A DNA stretch of 41,097 nucleotides from DASXUC01 sp036004445 (GTDB lineage Bacteria > Sysuimicrobiota > Sysuimicrobiia > Sysuimicrobiales > Kaftiobacteriaceae). The position numbers were made by a program, and so were the translations under genes. Numbering within the stretch: position 1 is the first letter of the stretch; each line of letters opens with the position of its first letter. The notes under the pieces are model-generated. The model was not told the origin of the DNA. It searched no databases and saw only the letters and a program-made list of their open reading frames with translations. Positions 30,239 through 38,750 of this stretch are shown here, piece by piece. The stretch covers positions 1 to 41,097 of the forward strand of contig DASYRL010000014.1 of assembly GCA_036004445.1 (NCBI GenBank). Direction: 5' to 3'.

Positions 30239-32302
30239 ATGAAGGTGTTGTTGTCCTGGCTGCGCGACTACGTCGACGTCCCCTACAGCGTCGAGGAGCT
30301 GGAAGAACGCCTGCCGATGCTCGGGCTGGGCGTGGACAGCGTCGAGCGGTTGGGCGAGGACGCGGTGTTCGACCTCGAACTGGCCGCCAACCGCGGCGAC
30401 CTGATGAGTCTGATGGGCGTGTCCCGCGAGCTGGCGGCGGCCGGGGGGACGACCGTTCGCCTTCCAGCGGTACAGAAGACCGAAGTCGAGGAGGCCGTCG
30501 CCGACCGCGTGGCGCTCGAGGTGCTGGACGAGGTGCTCTGCCCGCGCTTTACCGCCCGGATGATCGTGGACGTCCGCGTGGGGGCTTCCCCCGCGTGGCT
30601 GGCCAGGCGGCTGGAGGCCAGCGGCGTGCGCAGCATCAACAACATCGTGGACGTGACGAACTACGTGATGCTCGAGATGGGGCAGCCGATGCACGCGTTT
30701 GACTACGATCTGCTGCGCGGCGGCCGGCTCATCGTCCGGCACGCGCGGCCCGGCGAGCGACTGGTCACGCTCGACGGCGTCGAGCGGTCCCTCGATGAGC
30801 AGACGCTCGTGGTCGCCGACGCGGAGCGCGCGGCCGGGGTGGCCGGCATCATCGGCGGCGCGAACACCGAGATCAGCGATCGCACGACGCGGGTGCTGCT
30901 GGAGGCGGCGTCGTGGGACTCGCGGATGATTCGCCGCACGAGCCGGCGCCTCGGCGTGCGCACCGAGAGCAGTGCGCGGTTCGAGCGCGGCATCGACACC
31001 GCCGGCATCCTCGCCGTCCAGGAGCGGGCCATCGCGCTGATGCAGGAACTGGCGGGTGGGCGCGTGCTGCGCGGTGTCCTCGACATCTACCCGCGGCCGC
31101 TCCCGCCCCGCTCGGTGCGGCTGCGTTGGGCCGCCGTGCGCCGCCTCCTGGGCATCGAGGTGCCTATCGACGAGGGCATGGCCATCCTGCGCGGCCTTGG
31201 TTTCGACGTGCGGCGGGCCGACGCCGCGCTCGATGCGGCGGTGCCGTCGTACCGGCGCGACGTCGAGCGTGAAGAGGACCTCATCGAGGAAGTCGCCAGG
31301 CATTACGGGTACGAGAAGATTCCCGAGACCCTGCCGCTGGAGGTGACCGCAACCGGGACGCGCGTACCATCGTTGGTGGCGGAGGAGGCGGCACGCCGGG
31401 TCTTGATCCGCGCCGGTTTGACCGAAGTCCTCTCCGTGTCGCTGACGCGGCCGGAGGCCCTGGATGCGCTCCGGCTGAGCGGGGATCATCCACTGCGGCA
31501 TGCCGTGCGCCTGACCAACCCCCTGGTCGAGGATCACACGCAGATGCGTACGACGCTGCTGCCGGCGCTGCTGGACATCGCGCGCACGAACGTCAACCGC
31601 CGTGTCGCCGACGTGCAGATCTTCGAGATGGGGCGGGTGTTCCACCCCGACGGGCCGCGGGCCGCGGAGCCGCGCCGCGTCGGCATCCTGATAACCGGAC
31701 ACACCGCGGAAGGCACCTGGAACACGCCGGCGGAATGGGTGGCGGTCACGTTCTATCACCTCAAGGGTGTGGCCGAATCGCTCCTGGCCGAGCTGCGGGT
31801 GGATGCCGGCGCCTTTGCCCCGGGGGCCGCGCCGTGGCTGCATCCCGGCCGGGCGGCGGTGCTGAGTGTCGAGGCCGACCCGCTGGGGTTGCTCGGCCAG
31901 CTCCATCCGGAAATTGCCGCGAGTTTCGACCTGCCCGAGGCGACGTACGTAGCGGAGTTCGATCTCGACCGGCTGCTGGCGGCGGCCAACCTACGCCCCC
32001 AGTACCGGCCGCTCCCGCGGTATCCTGCCGTGCGCCGCGACCTTGCTGTGGTTGTCACCTCTGACCTGCCGGCCCGGGCGGTCCAAGAGGCCGTCGTCCG
32101 CGCGGGTGGAACGCTGCTGGATGGGATTGAACTCTTTGACGCGTACACGGGGACGCAGATCCCGGTTGGACGGCGCAGTCTGGCGTACGCGATCACCTTC
32201 CGTGCGCCCGACCGCACGTTGTCGGCGGCGGAGGTTGACGTGGCGATCGCCGCGATCAAGCGCGCGCTCACCGAAGGACTGCAGGCGCAGATCCGGGACT
32301 AA
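30239..32302 (+). CDS. pheT: phenylalanyl-tRNA synthetase beta subunit, lacking the EMAP/OB tRNA-binding domain
   Basis: 687 residues; typical bacterial PheT is about 790-800. The B1 start (MKVLLSWLRDYVDVPYSVEELEERLPMLGLGVDSVERLGED) runs straight into AVFDLELAANRGDLMSLMGVSRELAA, the equivalent of the LEITPNRPDCLSHLGVAREL segment. The roughly 110-residue OB-fold (B2) domain that normally separates these is absent. The B3/B4 editing domain (RSINNIVDVTNYVMLEMGQPMHAFD), B5, the catalytic-like core and the C-terminal anticodon-binding domain (FDAYTGTQIPVGRRSLAYAITFRAPDRTLS) are present. The ATG has GGAGG 7 bases upstream. The reading frame is intact, so this is a natural short form and not a broken gene. 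Confidence 0.94.
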   Translation: MKVLLSWLRDYVDVPYSVEELEERLPMLGLGVDSVERLGEDAVFDLELAANRGDLMSLMGVSRELAAAGGTTVRLPAVQKTEVEEAVADRVALEVLDEVLCPRFTARMIVDVRVGASPAWLARRLEASGVRSINNIVDVTNYVMLEMGQPMHAFDYDLLRGGRLIVRHARPGERLVTLDGVERSLDEQTLVVADAERAAGVAGIIGGANTEISDRTTRVLLEAASWDSRMIRRTSRRLGVRTESSARFERGIDTAGILAVQERAIALMQELAGGRVLRGVLDIYPRPLPPRSVRLRWAAVRRLLGIEVPIDEGMAILRGLGFDVRRADAALDAAVPSYRRDVEREEDLIEEVARHYGYEKIPETLPLEVTATGTRVPSLVAEEAARRVLIRAGLTEVLSVSLTRPEALDALRLSGDHPLRHAVRLTNPLVEDHTQMRTTLLPALLDIARTNVNRRVADVQIFEMGRVFHPDGPRAAEPRRVGILITGHTAEGTWNTPAEWVAVTFYHLKGVAESLLAELRVDAGAFAPGAAPWLHPGRAAVLSVEADPLGLLGQLHPEIAASFDLPEATYVAEFDLDRLLAAANLRPQYRPLPRYPAVRRDLAVVVTSDLPARAVQEAVVRAGGTLLDGIELFDAYTGTQIPVGRRSLAYAITFRAPDRTLSAAEVDVAIAAIKRALTEGLQAQIRD

Positions 32303-32314
32303 GTCAAACTCCAA

Positions 32315-32353
32315 GGCCCTCTCCCCGGTAGGGGAGAGGGAGGGGGTGAGAGG
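32315..32353. repeat. CCCTCTCCCC/GGGGAGAGGG palindrome, copy 2
   Basis: GGCCCTCTCCCC - ggta - GGGGAGAGGG followed by AGGGGGTGAGAGG. Its tail supplies a purine-rich ribosome-binding region for the GTG of cvpA at 32358. Confidence 0.9.
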
Positions 32354-32357
32354 TTAG

Positions 32358-32867
32358 GTGACCTGGCTTGATTGGATCCTGGTCGCCATCGTGGCGTTCT
32401 CCATCCTCCAGGGCCTCCGGCGCGGCGCGCTGGCAGCCGCCGGCGGCGTGCTGGGGGTGCTGATCGCTTACGTCGCCGCATCCTATTGGTATGCAAGTCT
32501 CGTGGCGGCGTTTGCCTTTATTCCCGTCTCTCCTCCATGGCAGGCGACGATCGCGTTTGCGGTGTTGTTCCTGGGAGCGAACGGCCTCCTGTCCGTGGCG
32601 GCGTCGCTGCTGCTGGGCGTGGCCGACGCGGCGCCCGTGTCGCGCCTGATCGGGGTCGCCGTCGGCGGCATCCGCGGTATTCTGCTGTTCTCGGTACTGG
32701 TCACCGCCGCGATGGCGTCACCCGCGGGCGACCCGATCTCGAGCGACGTCACCCGGTCCGCGCTGGTCGGCGCCGTCGCCGAAGCCCACGTGGCCGCGGT
32801 TGAGTGGCTCAACGCGCGCCTGCCGGACACCATCCGTCTCTTCGGCGGTGGCGCCACCCGCTTCTAA
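32358..32867 (+). CDS. CvpA family membrane protein
   Basis: 169 residues with four hydrophobic helices. The CvpA opening is recognisable (WLDWILVAIVAFSILQGLRRGALAAAGGVLGVLIAYV), as are the helix-3 glycine-rich segment SRLIGVAVGGIRGILLFSVL and a C-terminal amphipathic part. CvpA proteins are linked to colicin V export and envelope integrity in proteobacteria; in other bacteria the gene commonly stands before mutS2, as it does here two genes further on. GTG start. Exact role unknown. Confidence 0.82.
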   Translation: MTWLDWILVAIVAFSILQGLRRGALAAAGGVLGVLIAYVAASYWYASLVAAFAFIPVSPPWQATIAFAVLFLGANGLLSVAASLLLGVADAAPVSRLIGVAVGGIRGILLFSVLVTAAMASPAGDPISSDVTRSALVGAVAEAHVAAVEWLNARLPDTIRLFGGGATRF

Positions 32868-32870
32868 GAT

Positions 32871-32902
32871 TCGGAGGGGGAGCGCGATTCTCTCCCCTCC
32901 GA
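32871..32902. repeat. inverted repeat after cvpA
   Basis: TCGGAGGGG (32871-32879) pairs with CCCCTCCGA (32894-32902), 14-base loop, no T-tract. It may mark the end of the pheST-cvpA transcript. A purine/pyrimidine-biased stretch resembling the palindrome family (CCTCCCCCTCACC) follows at 32905. Confidence 0.6.
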
Positions 32903-33015
32903 TGCCTCCCCCTCACCACAGGCTCGCTCTCTCGAGACGCTGGTGATGCTCGGACTCGGCGAAGCCGGTCCTGCGCATGAGGCTCTGACTTACTAAGTTG
33001 TGTGTGCACGGATGG

Positions 33016-33021
33016 TACAGT
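33016..33021 (+). promoter_or_regulatory. -10-like box for polX, leaderless spacing
   Basis: TACAGT lies 9 bases before the ATG at 33031 with no Shine-Dalgarno between. The placement resembles the TATAAT boxes before fmdB and tyrS. Confidence 0.4.
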
Positions 33022-33030
33022 AATGGCGGG

Positions 33031-34746
33031 ATGCAGAACCGCGCCGTCGCGGCGATGTTCAACGACATCGCCGACATGCTGGAGATCAAGGCCGAGTCGC
33101 CCTTTCGGATCAATGCCTACCGCCGCGCCGCCCGCGCGTTGGAAGGCGTCAGCGAAGACATCGCCGCGATGGCGGAACGCGGGGGGTTGACGGAGATCAC
33201 CGGCGTGGGAAAGAGCACCGCCGACAAGATCGTCGAGTTTCTGCGCACCGGCACCTGCGCGTACTACGAGGAGCTCAAGGCCCAACTTCCAGCCGGGATC
33301 ACGACGCTGATGACGGTCTCCGAAGTTGGCCCCAAGACGGCCCTGCTGCTGCATGAGCGGCTCGGCATCACCACGATCGACGAGTTGGAGCGCGCCTGCC
33401 GCGAGCACCAAGTCCAATCGCTGCCGAGACTGGGACCCAAGACCGAGGAGAATATTCTCAAGGGCATCGCGCTGCGGCGCCGGAGCACGGCCCGCCTGCC
33501 GCTGGGCCAGGTGCTGCCGCTGGCCCAGGAGATCGTCCAGACGTTGAAAGCGGTGAAGGGGGTCAGCCAGGTCAGCGTCGCGGGCAGTCTCCGGCGGATG
33601 AAGGAAGACATCGGCGACGTCGATCTCCTGGTCACCAGCAGCAAACCCGACGCCGTCATGGAGGCGTTCACCCGCTGGCCGCGCGTCGCTCAGGTATTGG
33701 CAAAGGGCCCGACGCGCTCCAGTGTCGTCCTCGATACCGGAGTCCAGGCGGACGTGCGGGTCGTGCCGCGCGCATCGTTTGGCGCGGCGCTGCAGTACTT
33801 TACCGGCAGCAAAGATCACAACGTGAAAGTTCGGGAGCGCGGGGTGCGCCGGGGGCTGAAGATCAATGAGTACGGGGTGTTCGAAGTCGATGGGGAGAAG
33901 CGAATCGCCGGGAAGACGGAAGAGGAAGTCTACAACACGGTGGGAATGCCCTGGATCCCTCCTGAGATCCGCGAGGATGAAGGCGAGGTCGAGCTCGCCG
34001 AGCGCGGGAAGCTCCCGGCGCTGATCCGGCTGAACGACATCCGGGGCGACCTCCAGATGCACACGCGGTGGAGCGATGGTACGGAGACGCTCGAAGCCAT
34101 GGCCCGCGCCGCGAAGGACCTCGGGTACGAGTACGTCGCGGTGACGGACCACTCGCAATCGTTGAAATTTGTCGGCGGCGTACCGGTCGATGAATTGAGG
34201 AACAATACCAGAGCGGTGAAGCGAGCGTCGGACAAAGTCGGCATCGCGGTGCTGATGGGTACCGAGTGCGACATCCTGCCGGACGGGCGGCTGGACTATC
34301 CGGACGAAGTCCTGGCGGACCTGGACGTCGTCGTCGCATCGGTGCACACGAGGTTCAAGATGCCGGCGGAGGAGATGACCGCGCGGCTGGTCCGGGCCAT
34401 GGAGAATCCCCACGTCGACATCCTCGGGCACCCCACCGGCCGGCTGCTGGGCTCGCGCGAGTCGTACGACGTCGACATCGGGTTGCTGATCGATGGCGCC
34501 CGGCGCACGGGTACGGCGTTGGAGATCAACGCGTCCCCGGACCGGCTCGACCTGCGCGACGTGCAGGCGAAGCTGGCGAAAGAGCGGGGCGTGCTGCTGG
34601 TGATCAGCACCGATGCCCACAGCCGCTACGACCTGCGCTTCATGGAGTACGGCATCGGCGTCGCGCGGCGGGCATGGCTAGAACCCAAGGACGTGCTGAA
34701 CACGCGTCCGCTGAAGAAGCTGCAGGAGTGGCTGCGTGGTCGCTGA
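33031..34746 (+). CDS. polX: family X DNA polymerase with PHP domain
   Basis: 571 residues, the usual size of bacterial PolX. An N-terminal 8-kDa-like HhH region (FRINAYRRAARALEG, ITGVGKSTADKIVEF, LGPKTEENILKGI) leads into the nucleotidyltransferase palm with SLRRMKEDIGDVDLL, catalytic Asp196/Asp198 and a third Asp241 in QADVRVV. The C-terminal PHP phosphoesterase has DLQMHTRWSDG, TDHSQS, GTECDIL, SVHTRF, LGHPTGR and STDAHSRYDLRF. It fills short gaps in base-excision repair, with 3'-5' exonuclease from the PHP part. The first His of the PHP HxH is a Gln (QxH). It overlaps the glycosylase gene by 11 bases, in keeping with a repair operon. Confidence 0.95.
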   Translation: MQNRAVAAMFNDIADMLEIKAESPFRINAYRRAARALEGVSEDIAAMAERGGLTEITGVGKSTADKIVEFLRTGTCAYYEELKAQLPAGITTLMTVSEVGPKTALLLHERLGITTIDELERACREHQVQSLPRLGPKTEENILKGIALRRRSTARLPLGQVLPLAQEIVQTLKAVKGVSQVSVAGSLRRMKEDIGDVDLLVTSSKPDAVMEAFTRWPRVAQVLAKGPTRSSVVLDTGVQADVRVVPRASFGAALQYFTGSKDHNVKVRERGVRRGLKINEYGVFEVDGEKRIAGKTEEEVYNTVGMPWIPPEIREDEGEVELAERGKLPALIRLNDIRGDLQMHTRWSDGTETLEAMARAAKDLGYEYVAVTDHSQSLKFVGGVPVDELRNNTRAVKRASDKVGIAVLMGTECDILPDGRLDYPDEVLADLDVVVASVHTRFKMPAEEMTARLVRAMENPHVDILGHPTGRLLGSRESYDVDIGLLIDGARRTGTALEINASPDRLDLRDVQAKLAKERGVLLVISTDAHSRYDLRFMEYGIGVARRAWLEPKDVLNTRPLKKLQEWLRGR

Positions 34747-35356
34747 CATCACGGGAACGCGGGATCGCGGGAACACGGGAACCTGCCCCGCGCTCCCTCG
34801 TGCATTCTTTTCGCGCAACACCGTTGAAGTTGCGCACGATCTGATCGGGCATCTGCTCGTGCACGAGACGAAGGATGGGCGGCTCGTCGGGCGGATCGTC
34901 GAGGCCGAAGCCTATCGTGGTCCGCGCGATCCGGCCAGCCATGCCTATCGCATGACGCCGCGCAGCCGGATCATGTGGTCACGGCCGGGGACCGCGTACG
35001 TGTACTTCACCTACGGCAACCACTACTGTCTGAACGCGGTCTGCGAGCCCGAGGGTGTCGCCGGCGCGGTCCTCCTGCGCGCGCTGGAGCCGCTGGAAGG
35101 GCTGTCCGTCATGGCCCGCCGCCGCGGGGTAGACGATCCGCGGCTCCTCGCCAGCGGTCCGGGCCGGCTCACGCAGGCCATGGGGATCGGGTCGCAGTAC
35201 AACCGCGCCGATCTGACGGCGCCGCCGCTGTACCTGGCGCAAGGGGAGACCGCGGGAACCCCGGTCAGGGCCTCCCGCCGTATCGGCATCAGCGCCGCCA
35301 ACGGCCGGCGCTGGCGCTTTTCGATCGACGGCAGTCCGTTTGTTTCGCGACGATGA
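34736..35356 (+). CDS. 3-methyladenine DNA glycosylase (AAG/MPG family)
   Basis: 206 residues. It has the Mpg/Aag fold signatures LPRAFFSRNTVEVAHDLIGHLLVH, GRIVEAEAYRGPRDPASHAYR (catalytic Glu and active-site Tyr), MWSRPGTAYVYFTYGNHYCLNAV and LASGPGRLTQAMGI. It excises alkylated and deaminated purines, starting base-excision repair that PolX could complete. The only in-frame start is GTG 34736, within the end of polX. The first 18 residues are then encoded by a tandem octamer (34753-34784) and are not family sequence. Confidence 0.93.
   Translation: MVADITGTRDRGNTGTCPALPRAFFSRNTVEVAHDLIGHLLVHETKDGRLVGRIVEAEAYRGPRDPASHAYRMTPRSRIMWSRPGTAYVYFTYGNHYCLNAVCEPEGVAGAVLLRALEPLEGLSVMARRRGVDDPRLLASGPGRLTQAMGIGSQYNRADLTAPPLYLAQGETAGTPVRASRRIGISAANGRRWRFSIDGSPFVSRR
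34753..34784 (+). repeat. tandem octamer array (GGGAACGC-like x4) in the glycosylase N-terminus
   Basis: GGGAACGC, GGGATCGC, GGGAACAC, GGGAACCT in succession. It has the same period and core as the array at 15660. It is translated as part of the glycosylase leader peptide. Confidence 0.88.
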
Positions 35357-36318
35357 GGCGGGCGCTCCTATTGTTCGTCGACGGGGTCGGCATCGGAGAC
35401 AACGATCCCGCGGTCAATCCGCTGGTGGCGGCCGCCACGCCGACCCTCGACGCGCTGCTCGGCCGCAAACTCGCAGGATTCGATGCCCCTTTCCGGCACG
35501 ACGGCGCGTTGGCCGTGCCGGTGGACGCGACCCTGGGTGTGCTCGGACTCCCGCAGAGTGCCACCGGTCAAACGGCGCTGCTCACCGGGATCAATGCCGC
35601 CGAGGTGGAAGGCCGGCACGTCACCGCGTATCCGACCAAAGCTCTGCGCGCCGTGCTGACGGACCACAACCTGTTCAAGCAAGTGCTTTCAGCGGGGGGA
35701 ACCGTCGCATTAGCCAACACGTACACGCCGCACTACTTCGACGCCGTTACGAGCAGACGGCTGCGGCACGCGGCGATCACGTTTTCGGCACTCGCGGCCG
35801 GCGTGTACCTGCGCGGCATCGACGACCTGGTGGCCGGCCGGTCCATCTTCCACGACCTGACCAACCATCGGCTGCGGGCGTGGGGGTACGACGTTCCGGA
35901 GCGGACGCCCCAGGAGAGCGGCCGGGTGCTGGGCGGTCTCTCGCAAGGCTACCATTTCACGCTGTTCGAGTTCTTTCTCACCGATCTCGCCGCCCATCAC
36001 CGAGTTCCGCTGCCGCCGGCTGAGGTGATGGCCATGCTGGACGGGCTGATCGGCGGGGTGCTCGAGACGGCGACACTCGACGACACCCTGATCCTCATGG
36101 TCAGTGATCACGGCAATCTGGAAGACGTCCGGGCGCAGGCCCACACCCGCAACCCGGTTCCCGCGGTCCTCATTGGGGCAGGGCGGGAAGAGGTCGGCCG
36201 GCGGATCCGGACGCTGACGGACGTGGCGCCGGCGATCGTGGACTGGCTATCAGACGGGCTGCGGGCCCCTCACTCCCACTCTCTCCCCCCAGCGGGGGGA
36301 GAGAGCCACGGAACCTGA
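35353..36318 (+). CDS. alkaline phosphatase/phosphoglycerate mutase-superfamily metalloenzyme
   Basis: 321 residues. It opens with the metal-binding strand RRALLLFVDGVGIGDND, has the nucleophile-like region LPQSATGQTALLTGINA (Thr/Ser after Gly), and ends with the distal ligands LMVSDHGNLED and AHTRNPVPAVLIG. This is the pattern of cofactor-independent phosphoglycerate mutase, phosphopentomutase and nucleotide-phosphodiesterase relatives; the length is below iPGM. The substrate is not assignable. The ATG overlaps the glycosylase stop. The last 15 or so residues (APHSHSLPPAGGESHG) are encoded by a copy of the CCCTCTCCCC palindrome, so the family C-terminus probably ends near 36262. Confidence 0.85.
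   Translation: MRRALLLFVDGVGIGDNDPAVNPLVAAATPTLDALLGRKLAGFDAPFRHDGALAVPVDATLGVLGLPQSATGQTALLTGINAAEVEGRHVTAYPTKALRAVLTDHNLFKQVLSAGGTVALANTYTPHYFDAVTSRRLRHAAITFSALAAGVYLRGIDDLVAGRSIFHDLTNHRLRAWGYDVPERTPQESGRVLGGLSQGYHFTLFEFFLTDLAAHHRVPLPPAEVMAMLDGLIGGVLETATLDDTLILMVSDHGNLEDVRAQAHTRNPVPAVLIGAGREEVGRRIRTLTDVAPAIVDWLSDGLRAPHSHSLPPAGGESHGT
36264..36306. repeat. CCCTCTCCCC/GGGGAGAGGG-type palindrome, copy 3 (reverse orientation)
   Basis: CCCCTCACTCCCACTCTCTCCCC - ccagcg - GGGGGAGAGAG. It encodes the C-terminal tail of the metalloenzyme and ends about 15 bases before the mutS2 ATG. Confidence 0.85.
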
Positions 36319-36321
36319 CTC

Positions 36322-38739
36322 ATGGACGAACGCACCCTCAGAGTTCTCGAGTTTGCCAAGGTGCGCGACCGTCTGGCCGCACAGACGGTCACCGCGATCG
36401 GACGCGAAACCGCGACGGCGCTGATGCCGTCGCCGGACCCTGACATGGTGCGGCGGTGGCAGCAGGGGACTCGAGAGGCCATCTCGCTGCTGGCCGACGG
36501 CGACGTGCCGCTGCGTGGAACGTCCGACATCCGCGACGCGCTGCAGCGGTGCCAGATTGGCTCGGCGTTGGAGCCGCTGGAACTGCTCGCGATGCGGGAT
36601 ACCCTCGCTACGATCCGGCAGTGCAAGGGATATATCGACGCCCGCCGGGATCGGGTGGAACAACTGCGGGAGCTGGCCGACCAGATGGCCGTGTTCAGCG
36701 ATCTCGAGGAGGCCATCCGCCGGACGGTCGCCGACGATGGGACCATCCCCGACAGCGCCAGCCCCGACCTCGCCCGCATCCGCCGGGAGCGGCGGACGAC
36801 GGAAGCCCGGATCCGCGAGAAGCTGGACGATCTGCTGCGTGGTTCGTCGGCGCGGATGCTCCAGGACGCGCTCGTGACCACCCGGGGCGACCGGTTCGTC
36901 GTCCCGGTGAAGCAGGAGTTCAAGGGCCAGTTCCCCGGCGTGCTGCACGACCAGTCCAGCAGCGGCGCCACGGCGTTCATGGAACCCCTCGCGGTGGTGC
37001 CGCTGGGCAACCGGATGCGGGAGCTGGACATCGAGGAGCGCGACGAGATCACCCGACTCCTGCGCGCGCTCAGCGGACGCATCGGGGTGAAGGCGGAGGC
37101 GATCGGATGGGCGTACGAGGCGGTGGGTCACGTCGACTTCGCCGTCGCCAAGGCGCGGCTGGCAGACCTCATGCACGCGTCCCCGCCGGAGATTGAGACC
37201 ACCGGCTCGCTCCGCTTCATGCACGCCCGGCACCCGCTGCTCACCGGCGACGTCGTCCCGATCGACATCTGGCTGGGTGAGGAGTTCACCACGTTGGTGC
37301 TGACCGGTCCGAACACCGGTGGAAAGACCGTCACGCTCAAGACCGTCGGCCTGCTGACGCTGATGGCGCAAGCCGGGCTGTTCCTGCCGGCCGACCCGGG
37401 ATCCCACGCCGCCGTCTTCAGCCAGGTCTTCGCGGACATCGGGGACGAGCAGAGCATCGAGCAGTCGCTGTCCACGTTTTCTTCGCACATGGGGGCCATC
37501 GTCAAGATTCTCAAGCAACTTGACGATGAGATCTCTCGTGGATCTCCCTCTCCCCCCTTGGGGGGAGAGGGTAGGGTGAGGGGGGTAACCGCGCTCGTAT
37601 TGCTGGACGAAATCGGTGCCGGGACCGACCCGGCCGAGGGCGTCGCGCTCGCCCGCGCACTGATCGAACATCTTCACGCCCTCGGCGCACGGACGGTCGT
37701 CACGACACATTACAGCGAGCTGAAGGCGCTGGCCTACGACCATCCCGGGATTCAGAACGCCTCGGTGGAGTTTGACACGTTGACCCTCGCCCCGACCTAC
37801 CGTCTCCTGATCGGCATCCCCGGACGAAGCAACGCGTTGACCATCGCGACGCGGCTCGGGCTGAAACCGGAGGTGGTCGAGAAGGCACAGAGTTATCTGG
37901 GCGCGGAAGTCGCCGCGATCGACCGGATCCTCAGCGACATCGAGTCCGACCGCCGCGCGTACGAATTCGAGCTGGCCGAGGCGGCCAGGATGCGCCGGGA
38001 AGCCGAAGACCTGCGCGGGAAGTACGATCAGGAGGCGCAGCGGCTGAAGGAGCAGCGCGCCAAGATCCTCGGCCGGCTGCGCGAGGAAGCCGATGCCCTG
38101 CTGGTCCGGACGCGGCGCGAGGTCGAGGCGATCCTGGAATCGCTGAAGGCGAAGCCCTCAGCGCAGGACGTAGCCGACGCCCGCTCCCGGTTGCGCCAGG
38201 TCGCAGAAGACCTCGAAGGCGACATCGAGACCGCGCCGCAGGCACCCGATCTATCCGAGCCGCTGCAGCACGTCGAACCCGGCCAGCGCGTGCTGATTGT
38301 CCCTCTGAACCGAGACGGCGTCGTCGCCGGGCCGCCGGACTCCCACGGCGAGGTCGAGGTCGAGAGCGGAACCCTGCGCGTGCGCGTGCATGTCTCTGCG
38401 CTGCGGGCCGCCCCGGCGGAGGCCGAGCGTCTGCCTACCGAAGGCCCCGGCCGGCACGTGCCCACCTACGAGGTTTTCAACGCCCCGCACTCTGTCCCAC
38501 TGTCGATTGAGATTCGCGGCGAGACGACCGACGAGGCGCGGCCCAAGCTCGAGCAGTACATTGACGACGCCTACGTCGCCGGGTACGACCGGGTCACCAT
38601 CGTGCATGGGAAAGGGACCGGCGTGCTCCGCAGCATGGTCCACAATTTTCTGTCCTCACATCCCCAGGTCAAGCACTTCCGCCTCGGCGGCCGCGGCGAG
38701 GGCGATACCGGCGTCACGATCGTGGAGTTCAAGAAGTGA
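36322..38739 (+). CDS. mutS2: endonuclease MutS2
   Basis: 805 residues. The N-terminal core and clamp domains lead to the ABC-type ATPase with Walker A GPNTGGKT (329-336), the region FADIGDEQSIEQSLSTFSSHM, Walker B LVLLDEIG (425-432) with GAGTDPAEG, and TTHYSELK. Next come a long coiled-coil clamp (about 530-620), a KOW-like beta segment (PGQRVLIVPL...) and a C-terminal Smr domain (IEIRGETTDEA, IVHGKGTGVLR). MutS2 suppresses recombination and acts in ribosome rescue. Residues about 405-421 (SRGSPSPPLGGEGRVRG) are an in-frame insertion of a dispersed palindrome immediately before Walker B. The reading frame is intact. Confidence 0.96.
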   Translation: MDERTLRVLEFAKVRDRLAAQTVTAIGRETATALMPSPDPDMVRRWQQGTREAISLLADGDVPLRGTSDIRDALQRCQIGSALEPLELLAMRDTLATIRQCKGYIDARRDRVEQLRELADQMAVFSDLEEAIRRTVADDGTIPDSASPDLARIRRERRTTEARIREKLDDLLRGSSARMLQDALVTTRGDRFVVPVKQEFKGQFPGVLHDQSSSGATAFMEPLAVVPLGNRMRELDIEERDEITRLLRALSGRIGVKAEAIGWAYEAVGHVDFAVAKARLADLMHASPPEIETTGSLRFMHARHPLLTGDVVPIDIWLGEEFTTLVLTGPNTGGKTVTLKTVGLLTLMAQAGLFLPADPGSHAAVFSQVFADIGDEQSIEQSLSTFSSHMGAIVKILKQLDDEISRGSPSPPLGGEGRVRGVTALVLLDEIGAGTDPAEGVALARALIEHLHALGARTVVTTHYSELKALAYDHPGIQNASVEFDTLTLAPTYRLLIGIPGRSNALTIATRLGLKPEVVEKAQSYLGAEVAAIDRILSDIESDRRAYEFELAEAARMRREAEDLRGKYDQEAQRLKEQRAKILGRLREEADALLVRTRREVEAILESLKAKPSAQDVADARSRLRQVAEDLEGDIETAPQAPDLSEPLQHVEPGQRVLIVPLNRDGVVAGPPDSHGEVEVESGTLRVRVHVSALRAAPAEAERLPTEGPGRHVPTYEVFNAPHSVPLSIEIRGETTDEARPKLEQYIDDAYVAGYDRVTIVHGKGTGVLRSMVHNFLSSHPQVKHFRLGGRGEGDTGVTIVEFKK
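37544..37583. repeat. CCCTCTCCCC/GGGGAGAGGG palindrome, copy 4, inside mutS2
   Basis: CTCCCTCTCCCCCC - ttg - GGGGGAGAGGG followed by TAGGGTGAGGGGGG. It is present within the mutS2 coding sequence, length-compatible with the frame, and encodes residues absent from the normal family motif. Confidence 0.93.
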
Positions 38740-38750
38740 CCTCTCTCCTG

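Noticed and set aside
30239..32302. pheT as a deletion-damaged gene
   Set aside because: The junction lies exactly at a domain boundary with continuous, well-formed sequence on both sides and a complete frame.
36322..38739. mutS2 as a pseudogene because of the palindrome
   Set aside because: The insertion keeps the frame, all catalytic and Smr motifs are intact and the total length is near normal.
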